From positions 1-5,176 of the forward strand of contig JAPYVG010000111.1 of NCBI GenBank assembly GCA_028277025.1: a stretch of DNA of 5,176 nt, written 5' to 3'. A program made the translations under genes and the position numbers. Numbering within the stretch: the first letter of the stretch is position 1; every line of letters starts with the position of its first letter. Source of the DNA: Sulfolobaceae archaeon (GTDB lineage Archaea; Thermoproteota; Thermoprotei_A; Sulfolobales; Sulfolobaceae). Shown in pieces: positions 1 to 5,029 of this stretch. The notes under the pieces were generated by a model. That model was given only the letters and a program-made list of their open reading frames with translations, did no database searches and was not told the DNA's origin.

Positions 1-3
1 AAA

Positions 4-11
4 TTTTAAAT
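4..11 (+). promoter_or_regulatory. TATA box of the tRNA-Glu gene
   Basis: TTTTAAAT is centred about 26 bases before the first base of the tRNA acceptor stem (34). This is the usual spacing between an archaeal TATA box and the transcription start, so the tRNA is probably transcribed from its own promoter, starting at or very near its mature 5' end. Confidence 0.6.
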
Positions 12-33
12 CCGCCAGGAAGGCAATTAACTC

Positions 34-124
34 GCCGCGGTCGTCTAGCCCGGTCAACGGAGGCGGGCCGAGAGGATTCGGGCCTTTCGAGCCCGAGACC
101 CGGGTTCAAATCCCGGCCGCGGCA
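34..124 (+). tRNA. tRNA-Glu (anticodon UUC) with a D-loop insert
   Basis: All arms of a cloverleaf can be read. The acceptor stem GCCGCGG (34-40) pairs perfectly with CCGCGGC (117-123), followed by discriminator A124; CCA is not encoded. The anticodon stem CGGGC/GCCCG (79-83/91-95) encloses the loop CTTTCGA, giving anticodon TTC at 86-88, so glutamate. The T arm is CCGGG-TTCAAAT-CCCGG (100-116), with a 4-nt variable loop (96-99). The D stem is GTCT (43-46) with GGAT (74-77), which leaves a 27-nt D loop where 8-11 nt is usual. The excess of about 17 nt is best explained by a non-canonical intron of the type known in crenarchaeal tRNAs. Apart from the D loop every stem is intact, so the gene should be functional after splicing. 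No duplicated 3' tRNA end (att site) was found elsewhere in the window. Confidence 0.93.
54..70 (+). other. probable 17-nt intron in the tRNA D loop
   Basis: Removing about 17 nt restores a normal 10-nt D loop. One placement fits a bulge-helix-bulge: central helix GCCC/GGGC (48-51/65-68), three-base bulges at 52-54 and 69-71, and weak outer pairing of 44-46 with 73-75. Cutting after the second base of each bulge removes 54-70. Alternative boundaries are 57-72 (16 nt, helix 51-54/67-70) and 57-73, which leaves the common AGCCCGGTCA loop. The presence of an insert is seen directly; that it is an intron, and its exact ends, are inferred. Confidence 0.6.
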
Positions 125-154
125 CTAGTTTCCATTAAATTGAAAGGGAGATAG

Positions 155-217
155 GTCCTCTATGAACGCATGGGGTTTACAGCAGCGAAGGAGATTTTCA
201 CAGCACTCCCACAATAA
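155..217 (+). pseudogene. possible 3' remnant of a lost gene
   Basis: A 20-codon open stretch follows an in-frame TAG at 152-154, ends in TAA at 215-217, and reads VLYERMGFTAAKEIFTALPQ. The composition is protein-like and the stretch is GC-richer than the DNA after it, but it is far too short to be a gene. It could be the tail of an element lost beside the tRNA. I do not recognise the family. An overlapping ATG frame at 162 (22 codons) also exists, and chance is a real alternative. Confidence 0.15.
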
Positions 218-533
218 GGAGAGTTAAACCGCTTGCTTAGTTTGTTATAACTGAAGGCATTCTCTGTTAATTGTAATAGGTGTTTTTACAAGGAATTTAA
301 TTCCGTCCATTATTTTATCAATTGGAGGAGCCGTCATATTATTGACATTACGTAATTTAAGAAAACGTTTAATCTTTAACCTTCGTTAGCCAGACTTAAT
401 GTCATATTAACAGAGTAATAATCAAAGTATTTAGTCTTCTATGTTATTAAAGAAACTAACAACTAGTCTTGTGTGTAATTATGGTGTAATTGAATAATTC
501 TGCAATTAGTTGGAGTTAATATTATTTACTATT

Positions 534-545
534 TAATTCGAATTA
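534..545. promoter_or_regulatory. 12-bp perfect palindrome upstream of the surface-protein promoter
   Basis: TAATTCGAATTA is a perfect palindrome whose right end lies about 8 bases before the BRE/TATA region of the next gene. Archaeal activators often bind just upstream of the BRE as symmetric dimers, so this is a candidate operator. The symmetry is seen directly; the function is inferred, and AT-rich palindromes can arise by chance. Confidence 0.3.
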
Positions 546-553
546 CAAGGCAA

Positions 554-566
554 GTAAACTTTATTA
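554..566 (+). promoter_or_regulatory. BRE/TATA promoter of the surface-protein gene
   Basis: GTAAAC (554-559), a BRE-like purine/A element, is followed by TTTATTA (560-566). The TATA centre lies about 26-28 bases before the ATG at 591, so transcription should start at or within a few bases of the start codon, giving a leaderless mRNA. This fits the absence of a Shine-Dalgarno motif before the ATG. Confidence 0.6.
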
Positions 567-590
567 CTTACGTTAGTTATGCTGTGACAT

Positions 591-3206
591 ATGAGTAAGG
601 CTATAAACTTTATTTTATTAATTTTAGTCTTAACGTCTCTAGTACCTGTAAATTATTCTTTAGCTTACAGCATTTCGAGTGATCCTCGACTTTTATTCTG
701 GCTAGTACCTTGGGGTCCGTCTAATGGTACTTATGAAAACCTATTACCATATCTACCGAATTTAGTCGTTGGTATAGCTTTTCCTTTTAACACTTACAAT
801 TTAGGAAATGAAAATGTTTCCTTACAACAAGCATTATATTATGAAAACAATGAATATTGGATCTCCGAACAGTTATCTAAACTGAATGTGCTCTATAACT
901 CATCTAATTTATTATTCATCAACTTCTTTCTAACTACTCATCACTGGAGGGGAAATCTAACAAATGTTACACCTGCTCAAATGCTTCTACTTAATTACAC
1001 CCTTCATAAGATAGCTGCTGTTACAAACGGTGGCGAAAAGTTAGTTGTAGGAATCTCAGAAATGAATGATCTAAACTACTATGGCTATTACGAAGTGTAT
1101 TCACTAATTAAGCAGATATTACCTAACGCTAAGTTATTCTATTACACAGATTTGGGTCAGAACATAAGTTCGGTAGAGAGTGTCTTCCAATATTTACAAT
1201 CTAATGGAATAACATTAAACTATATAGGATACGATGTATACCCCTATCCTTCGTATAACTACGCGAATGGTGTAGTTAGTATACCAAGTAATTACGTTAA
1301 CCAAATTTTAGATCTAGAAAATTTCGCAAACCAACAAGGTGTTAGTTTCTTTATAGGTGACATAGGTATTCGTGACGGTGATATTAAGGGCTACATTAAT
1401 CCTGCATCAATAACATACATTGATTTTAATTCTACGATAGGATATCAAGACACTATAAACTATTACGAAGACGTGATATCTCAATTAAATTCTATGGGTA
1501 TAAATTTCATAGGCATCTGGAATTATAACGGTTGGAACGGTGACCCGTTTGGGCTCTGGAATAATCCGTATTTCAATCAGTTGCTTGAATTTGTAGGAAT
1601 ACAACCGATTGAAACAGCCAAAATTGACGTAGTTTCTACACTTCCGTTTTATTACGTAAATGGCTCTATATATGATGCTAACAAAACGTACACCGTTACT
1701 TTACCGGCTAATATAACATTTGTTAATGTGAAATACATTAATGGTACTTCCAGGTTTATTCTGACTGAAGTGACCCTAAATGGAAATACTGTTTCTAATA
1801 GTTTCACAATAAATCAACCTGGGGATTATACTATAATAGCTAATTATATAACTCAGTATTATGTAACTACAAATCTAAACGTTTCCGCTTATATAAACGG
1901 AGTTAAAGAAAGTTTGAGTACCGGTTGGTACAATAGAGGGTCTACAGTTGAAGTATTTCCGCAAGTAATCCCGATAAGCCAATACGAGATTTACAATATC
2001 ACTAGAACTTTCAATTTTATCGTTGAATCTCCGATGTCAATTGAAATACCTTACATCGTAGAATACTATGTTAAGGTTAATTTCACGGGATCTCCATTAC
2101 TTGCAGTAATAAACGGTACTAATAGAACCCTTGTAAGCGGTTACTACCCGGCTGGTACAACAATAGAAATTCCTGAGTACGAATACTTGAGTTCCTTCGA
2201 GAGATTGGAGGTCTTTAGTCAGCCTCAGATGTTTATTGTAAACGAACCACTACAAGTTAACATTAAAGTTATCCCACAATTTTGGGTAAATGTACATCTA
2301 CCTAACGGAAGTATTTCGGGGTGGTATAATAACGGTTCGGTTATAGTTATTCCTAAAGTCATAAAAGTAAACGGGACAACATACATACTTAATGGATCTG
2401 ACGAAATAAAAATTACTTATCCACTCTTTGTAACACCTGAATACATCGTCACACATTCATCTTCTTTGACTGTCCTAATTCACAACATCCTCGGCAGGCC
2501 AGCCACCACCGTGCCCGGCGTCGTCCTCGGGGTCCTCTACAACTCCTCCTTCAAGGAGATTGTTTACATGAACTCGAGCGGTTACTTGAACTTCCGCGGC
2601 GTTTCTCCGGGAACCTACACCCTCGAGGTCTACCACTACCCGAACATTGGCCTCAACCTCACGGAGTACTGGGGAGGCATGACGGTGAACCTCCAGCCCG
2701 GCAATAACTTCGCCACCTTCTACAGGCACGAGCCCTGGATCTACAACCTCCAGGTCTCGGCCAGCAATAGGGAGATCGTGGTCACGGTCACCGTCAACGG
2801 CACGGTGACCAGCCCGACTCAGGGCGAAATAGAGCTCTGGGTCACCAACAACCCCTCCTTCGCTAGTCCCCAAAGCCCGTCCGAGGTGTTCAACGTCACC
2901 ATAAACCCAGGCCTCAACACGTTCAACTTCACCTACTCGGTCAGCCAAGCGGGCACTTACTACGTCTACACCGCAGTGCTCACCCACATCAGCACCTACA
3001 CCGTTACTGACCAGTGGAACTGGACAGCAACCACCGTGTTAAACAGTAGTACAACTAATACCCAGAGTCTAATATCTCTTAATATCCAAAATATCCAAAA
3101 TAATAAACCGTTGCTAATAATATTAATTATTTCAGCTATTATAGCAGTTATTATAGCACTCGTAGTTGCAGCTAAAGGGTTAGAGGCTTTAAAAAAACTG
3201 CTGTAA
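591..3206 (+). CDS. large secreted, membrane-anchored surface glycoprotein with a glycosidase-like N-terminal domain
   Basis: This 871-residue protein starts at the ATG placed by the leaderless promoter. Residues 1-25 form a signal peptide (short basic start, hydrophobic core FILLILVL). Residues about 30-337 alternate strands and helices like a clan GH-A barrel: E157 in GISEMND, D215 in YIGYDVYPYPSY, D257 in FFIGDIGI, and W310 in GIWNYNGW. In that clan the late-strand nucleophile is Glu, so D257 suggests altered or lost catalysis. Residues 423-625 hold three beta repeats of about 70 residues (YYV, YYV, FWV at 423, 492, 564; GWY, GYY, GWY at 445, 517, 577). Residues 631-816 look like two beta-sandwich domains, the first with GYLNFRGVSPGTYTLEV, typical of carboxypeptidase-regulatory-like folds. 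An S/T/N/Q-rich linker (817-839) leads to a membrane helix (840-862) and a short basic tail. About 30 N-X-S/T sequons point to a glycosylated outer face. It probably displays a sugar-binding or sugar-cleaving head on the cell surface; the exact substrate and family are unknown. Confidence 0.9.
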   Translation: MSKAINFILLILVLTSLVPVNYSLAYSISSDPRLLFWLVPWGPSNGTYENLLPYLPNLVVGIAFPFNTYNLGNENVSLQQALYYENNEYWISEQLSKLNVLYNSSNLLFINFFLTTHHWRGNLTNVTPAQMLLLNYTLHKIAAVTNGGEKLVVGISEMNDLNYYGYYEVYSLIKQILPNAKLFYYTDLGQNISSVESVFQYLQSNGITLNYIGYDVYPYPSYNYANGVVSIPSNYVNQILDLENFANQQGVSFFIGDIGIRDGDIKGYINPASITYIDFNSTIGYQDTINYYEDVISQLNSMGINFIGIWNYNGWNGDPFGLWNNPYFNQLLEFVGIQPIETAKIDVVSTLPFYYVNGSIYDANKTYTVTLPANITFVNVKYINGTSRFILTEVTLNGNTVSNSFTINQPGDYTIIANYITQYYVTTNLNVSAYINGVKESLSTGWYNRGSTVEVFPQVIPISQYEIYNITRTFNFIVESPMSIEIPYIVEYYVKVNFTGSPLLAVINGTNRTLVSGYYPAGTTIEIPEYEYLSSFERLEVFSQPQMFIVNEPLQVNIKVIPQFWVNVHLPNGSISGWYNNGSVIVIPKVIKVNGTTYILNGSDEIKITYPLFVTPEYIVTHSSSLTVLIHNILGRPATTVPGVVLGVLYNSSFKEIVYMNSSGYLNFRGVSPGTYTLEVYHYPNIGLNLTEYWGGMTVNLQPGNNFATFYRHEPWIYNLQVSASNREIVVTVTVNGTVTSPTQGEIELWVTNNPSFASPQSPSEVFNVTINPGLNTFNFTYSVSQAGTYYVYTAVLTHISTYTVTDQWNWTATTVLNSSTTNTQSLISLNIQNIQNNKPLLIILIISAIIAVIIALVVAAKGLEALKKLL
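2481..3038 (+). other. GC-rich segment inside the surface-protein gene (mosaic tract)
   Basis: Base composition changes abruptly inside one open frame. By hand count, 2701-2760 has 34 G/C of 60, against 18 of 60 at 1681-1740. Codon choice switches with it: in residues 631-816, 11 of 12 leucines are CTC and Asn, Thr, Val and Tyr mostly end in C or G, whereas the signal peptide uses TTA/CTA for all its leucines and the tail returns to TTA/CTA/CTT/TTG. The edges fall on domain borders: the end of the repeats on one side and the linker before the membrane anchor on the other. This suggests that the two beta-sandwich domains came by recombination from a GC-richer relative. The compositional shift is seen directly; the transfer is inferred. 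Confidence 0.75.
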
Positions 3207-3218
3207 ATTCTTTTTTAA
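3207..3218 (+). terminator. T-rich transcription terminator after the surface-protein gene
   Basis: ATTCTTTTTTAA starts directly after the stop codon. Runs of T on the coding strand are the main archaeal intrinsic termination signal. No stem is needed and none is seen. The new promoter elements that follow at once support a transcript end here. Confidence 0.5.
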
Positions 3219-3235
3219 TAATATCGAATATTAGA

Positions 3236-3253
3236 GGAAAAATTTTTATATAA
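3236..3253 (+). promoter_or_regulatory. strong BRE/TATA-like element
   Basis: GGAAAAATTTTTATATAA combines an A-rich BRE-like stretch with TTTATATA (3245-3252). The expected start is near 3274, at the left edge of the inverted repeat 3276-3297 and next to the TTG at 3272. It may drive a small ORF (3272-3400), a non-coding leader, or the membrane-protein gene from a distance. Confidence 0.4.
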
Positions 3254-3271
3254 CTTAATGAAATTTCTCTC

Positions 3272-3400
3272 TTGAAATTTCGTATAAATACGAAATTAAG
3301 CTTAAGTGGTGCATCTGCAAATGTCAGAATCTATACTAACTCTGAGAATATAGGTAACGAAACAACAAGTATAAATAATGATATATCTCTTTCAGAGTAA
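3272..3400 (+). CDS. possible 42-residue small ORF (TTG start)
   Basis: This frame opens after a TAA at 3251-3253 and runs to TAA at 3398-3400. It has no ATG; TTG at 3272 sits where the promoter at 3236-3253 should start transcription, so a leaderless TTG-initiated mRNA is conceivable. The peptide is polar, with ISLSE at its end, rich in Ser, Asn and Thr (for example SGASANVRIYTNSENIGNET), resembling a piece of a secreted protein. There is no signal peptide and no recognised domain. It could be a remnant of a surface-protein gene, a real small protein, or chance. It overlaps the TATA box at 3370-3377. Confidence 0.2.
   Translation: MKFRINTKLSLSGASANVRIYTNSENIGNETTSINNDISLSE
3276..3297. promoter_or_regulatory. 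perfect 10-bp inverted repeat enclosing a TATA-like box
   Basis: AATTTCGTAT (3276-3285) and ATACGAAATT (3288-3297) are exact reverse complements separated by AA. TATAAATA (3283-3290) lies in the middle. A dimeric repressor bound here would block TBP binding, so this looks like a promoter-operator; it also sits where the upstream TATA element at 3245-3252 would start transcription. The symmetry and the TATA overlap are seen directly; the regulatory role is inferred. Confidence 0.45.
3370..3377 (+). promoter_or_regulatory. TATA box of the small membrane-protein gene
   Basis: TATAAATA preceded by AACAAG matches a good archaeal TATA/BRE. Its expected start is near 3400, which is downstream of the ATG at 3378 but 17 bases before the ATG at 3417. 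This element is the reason for choosing 3417 as the start of the next gene. Confidence 0.5.
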
Positions 3401-3416
3401 TGAATTTAGTCAGAAG

Positions 3417-3752
3417 ATGAAGGTAGGAAAGGTCGTTATAGGATATTATGGCGAAGTGGTCGCCTTAGGCTCTCTGGGACTTCTCGTTTATAAGTACGTT
3501 TTTCACCTGATTGTACGACTATACACTTCTTTAGCAGTGGCCTTAAGCGTTATATCCGTTACTGCCATTTTAGGTTTCATGTACGCTGACATTACCCCCG
3601 AATTCTTCAATAATCCTCACAAGTTGGAAGCAAAAAGAGTTGCAGTCGGCATGATGATTTCTCTAACGGGGATGGTGATGGCTGTCATCCTATTTTTTGA
3701 CCGACATCATAGTTATTCAATTTTTAATTGGCCCCCCTTTTGTTCAAATTAG
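3417..3752 (+). CDS. small three-helix membrane protein of unknown function
   Basis: The gene encodes 111 residues from the ATG at 3417 (MKVGKVVIGYYG). An in-frame ATG at 3378 would add 13 residues, but the TATA box at 3370-3377 should start transcription after it; the longer form would need one of the upstream promoters. Three hydrophobic segments are seen at about residues 6-25, 35-55 and 75-94, with a short polar loop (residues 58-74, DITPEFFNNPHKLEAKR) between the second and third. No catalytic motif or known family is recognised. The C-terminal tail after FFDRHH is short and follows a C6 run (3732-3737), where one base lost or gained would replace the last few residues with a longer tail. 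It appears to be a stand-alone gene, because the genes on both sides have their own promoters. It could be a local orphan or the remnant of a longer protein. Confidence 0.6.
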   Translation: MKVGKVVIGYYGEVVALGSLGLLVYKYVFHLIVRLYTSLAVALSVISVTAILGFMYADITPEFFNNPHKLEAKRVAVGMMISLTGMVMAVILFFDRHHSYSIFNWPPFCSN

Positions 3753-3833
3753 CGTTTTCCGTAGACCGCAAACTCATTATTCCGAAAATAACTACAGGAA
3801 ATTAAAAATTGGATAGAATAGTTCACCTGTATA

Positions 3834-3950
3834 TCATTGAACAGTAGTGATATTATCTTGCAAAAGCAAGATAGTTAATAGCACGCGGAAGTCTTCTTTG
3901 CTCGTTGTCCCCTTAAGGAACAAGTAAGATAATCTCGTTCTGGCATTGAG
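3834..3950 (-). pseudogene. possible gene remnant on the minus strand
   Basis: A 38-codon stretch between stops reads like protein (LSYLFLKGTTSKEDFRVLL followed by TILLLQDN) but has no ATG or GTG start. The same frame upstream (SLGPERSATFIE, stop, IRLFPTHSKAV, stop) is interrupted twice. This pattern would fit a decayed gene, but chance cannot be excluded in so short a stretch, and the forward frames also contain short open runs. Confidence 0.15.
3854..3873. repeat. perfect 8-bp hairpin with an AAAA loop
   Basis: TATCTTGC (3854-3861) and GCAAGATA (3866-3873) are exact complements around AAAA. One G-U and one A-T pair extend the stem to 10 bp. It could be a structured RNA element, the end of a lost mobile element, or a protein site. 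No T run follows directly, so it is not a typical terminator. Confidence 0.45.
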
Positions 3951-4037
3951 TTATACTGCTTTACTATGAGTAGGAAATAGACGGATTTACTCAATAAAAG
4001 TAGCGGAACGCTCTGGGCCTAAGCTTTCACTCTTCTG

Positions 4038-4048
4038 TTTTTTATTTC
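4038..4048 (+). terminator. T-rich stretch, possible terminator
   Basis: TTTTTTATTTC lies between the small membrane-protein gene and the next promoter. Such T runs end transcription in archaea, but it is almost 290 bases after the nearest stop codon, so it would serve a long 3' end or an unrecognised transcript. Confidence 0.25.
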
Positions 4049-4095
4049 ACATGCTTAATAGTAGTTATACATACTAGTTGATTTTTCATTAAAAG

Positions 4096-4117
4096 GAGAG
4101 TTTATTTGGAAATTCTC
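4096..4117. promoter_or_regulatory. inverted repeat just upstream of a promoter
   Basis: GAGAGTTT (4096-4103) and AAATTCTC (4110-4117) are complementary at seven of eight positions as DNA; the eighth would be G-U in RNA. The spacer is 6 bases. The element ends 7 bases before the TATA box at 4125, an activator-type position. It would not be in the mRNA if transcription starts at 4154, so a DNA-binding role is the more likely one. Confidence 0.25.
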
Positions 4118-4124
4118 TACATGG

Positions 4125-4132
4125 TTTAAATT
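4125..4132 (+). promoter_or_regulatory. TATA box of the five-helix membrane-protein gene
   Basis: TTTAAATT is centred 26 bases before the ATG at 4154. This predicts a leaderless mRNA starting on the ATG itself and decides against the TTG three bases upstream as the start. Confidence 0.55.
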
Positions 4133-4153
4133 TCTTTGCTAAACATTTAGTTG

Positions 4154-5029
4154 ATGTCGACATTTTCCACGGAATTCACGTCAGCCCTTGAAACCTTATT
4201 AGTTTCTTTTCTGATCTATTTGCTCACAACCTTTATCCAACAAAGGACCAAGAAAAATAGTACGTTAAGATTAATAGGAACAGTTTACGGTCCCTTGCGT
4301 CATTTCCTAGAAGTAAGGTACATAGGTATAGTATCTAATGTGTTATTTTTAACATTCATGTTTTTCTTAATTGTTGTATTACTTTTAGACTTTATATTTA
4401 GTAGTGATTCGGGCTACCTTATAAATATAATAGTTTTTATCTTCTTTATATTATGGATGTTATTATACTACATTTATTTTAATTTTTTGATTAAAAGAGA
4501 CCGAACCATAAAAAAGCTCGTAGATGAGATTTCTGCTTATATCACGGTAGATATAGATAGTCAAACCCTAAGGTGGAAGGCATTATACTGGGGGACTCTA
4601 GTCTTGGCAGAAAGGTACTTCTTACTGATCCTTATCGCAGCAGTCTTAATAACCTCAGCCTTATCCTTTCTAAACAAGGGCTTTACAGTCTTGGGTGCCT
4701 TACTACTTGTGGTTTACATGATATCATTCTTTCTATCGTTAGGTTTAGCGAGTTTTTTGCGTTTTATTGTTCTCGGATCAAACAATAAGAGACTAAAAGT
4801 TTCCTTATTTGATACTAGCGACGAGATAGAATCCAGATTGTTCAGTCTCATAAAGGAACCTTCTCTTTGTTTATGCATAGTAGATGATAGTGGAAACAAG
4901 CACTGTGGGAGTCTGGAGGGAATCTCTTATAATGTACTAATTAGAGATATGGGCGGAATCCTAGTTGGTATCCCCTATGACCGTGTATATAGAGTGGAAG
5001 AATGCAAGGTTAAAGATGATAATACCTGA
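4154..5029 (+). CDS. five-helix membrane protein with a cytoplasmic C-terminal domain, function unknown
   Basis: The gene encodes 291 residues from the ATG fixed by the promoter; a TTG directly before it is an unlikely start. Five hydrophobic segments are seen at about residues 11-30, 57-82, 88-113, 155-173 and 178-207. Basic loops after the first (QQRTKK), third (KRDRTIKK) and fifth (NNKRLK) segments predict an outside N terminus and a cytoplasmic C terminus by the positive-inside rule. The C-terminal domain (212-291) starts with a helix (DTSDEIESRLFSLIKE) and then has short strands with turns: LCLCIVDDSGNK, GSLEGISYNVLIRD, GILVGIPYDRVYRVEE. This strand pattern resembles small beta barrels (Sm-like or PRC-like), but no family is recognised. 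Four cysteines (C239, C241, C251, C284) are confined to this domain. The gene ends 20 bp inside the convergent neighbour. A sensor, channel-like or scaffold role is possible; none can be shown. Confidence 0.85.
   Translation: MSTFSTEFTSALETLLVSFLIYLLTTFIQQRTKKNSTLRLIGTVYGPLRHFLEVRYIGIVSNVLFLTFMFFLIVVLLLDFIFSSDSGYLINIIVFIFFILWMLLYYIYFNFLIKRDRTIKKLVDEISAYITVDIDSQTLRWKALYWGTLVLAERYFLLILIAAVLITSALSFLNKGFTVLGALLLVVYMISFFLSLGLASFLRFIVLGSNNKRLKVSLFDTSDEIESRLFSLIKEPSLCLCIVDDSGNKHCGSLEGISYNVLIRDMGGILVGIPYDRVYRVEECKVKDDNT

Larger units (their letters stand above)
125..590. other. intergenic region between tRNA-Glu and the surface-protein gene
   Basis: There is no confident gene on either strand. The first about 115 bases are less AT-rich and include a possible gene remnant (155-217) and a short inverted pair, GGTTTA at 174-179 with TAAACC at 225-230. 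The rest is very AT-rich with frequent stops in all frames. Small symmetrical elements are seen: GGAATT-T-AATTCC (292-304), ATTACGTAAT (347-356), TGACATTA/TAATGTCA as an inverted pair (343-350 and 397-404), a direct repeat GTCATATTA (333-341 and 401-409), and a 12-bp palindrome at 534-545. In AT-rich DNA most of these may be chance. Confidence 0.6.
3753..4153. other. intergenic region without a confident gene
   Basis: All frames are broken by stops on both strands. The stretch holds a strong hairpin (3854-3873), a 38-codon open run on the minus strand with no good start (3834-3950), a shorter pair TGAGTA/TACTCA (3967-3972 and 3988-3993), the palindrome CCTTAAGG (3910-3917) flanked by imperfect pairing, a T-rich run (4038-4048), and the promoter of the next gene. 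The middle part (about 3880-4030) is less AT-rich than the ends, as if it were decayed coding or structured DNA. No known ncRNA family is recognised. Confidence 0.5.

Noticed and set aside
2592..2599. CCGCGGC match to the 3' acceptor strand of the tRNA, a possible att site
   Set aside because: Only 7 bases match, inside the GC-rich coding segment, with no further tRNA similarity around it. Chance is sufficient.
2475..2987. 170-codon open frame on the minus strand
   Set aside because: It lies wholly inside the GC-rich part of the surface-protein gene, where stop codons are rare in the antisense frame. It has no promoter and an odd composition rich in Val, Glu, Gly, Asp and Arg, and the sense strand has clear domains and glycosylation sites.
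3321..3353. ATG-started mini-frame of 10 codons (MSESILTLRI)
   Set aside because: It is too short, has no spacing-compatible TATA box giving a leaderless start, and ends at TAG before the TATA box of the next gene.
3875..3946. 23-codon ATG frame on the minus strand (MPERDYLTCSLRG...)
   Set aside because: It is short, overlaps another open run in a different frame, and has no convincing promoter, so the two frames cannot both be supported.
4573..4788. 71-codon plus-strand frame
   Set aside because: It is an out-of-frame shadow inside the five-helix membrane-protein gene, with no promoter of its own.
4714..4899. 61-codon minus-strand frame
   Set aside because: It is an antisense shadow of the same membrane-protein gene, with no supporting signal.
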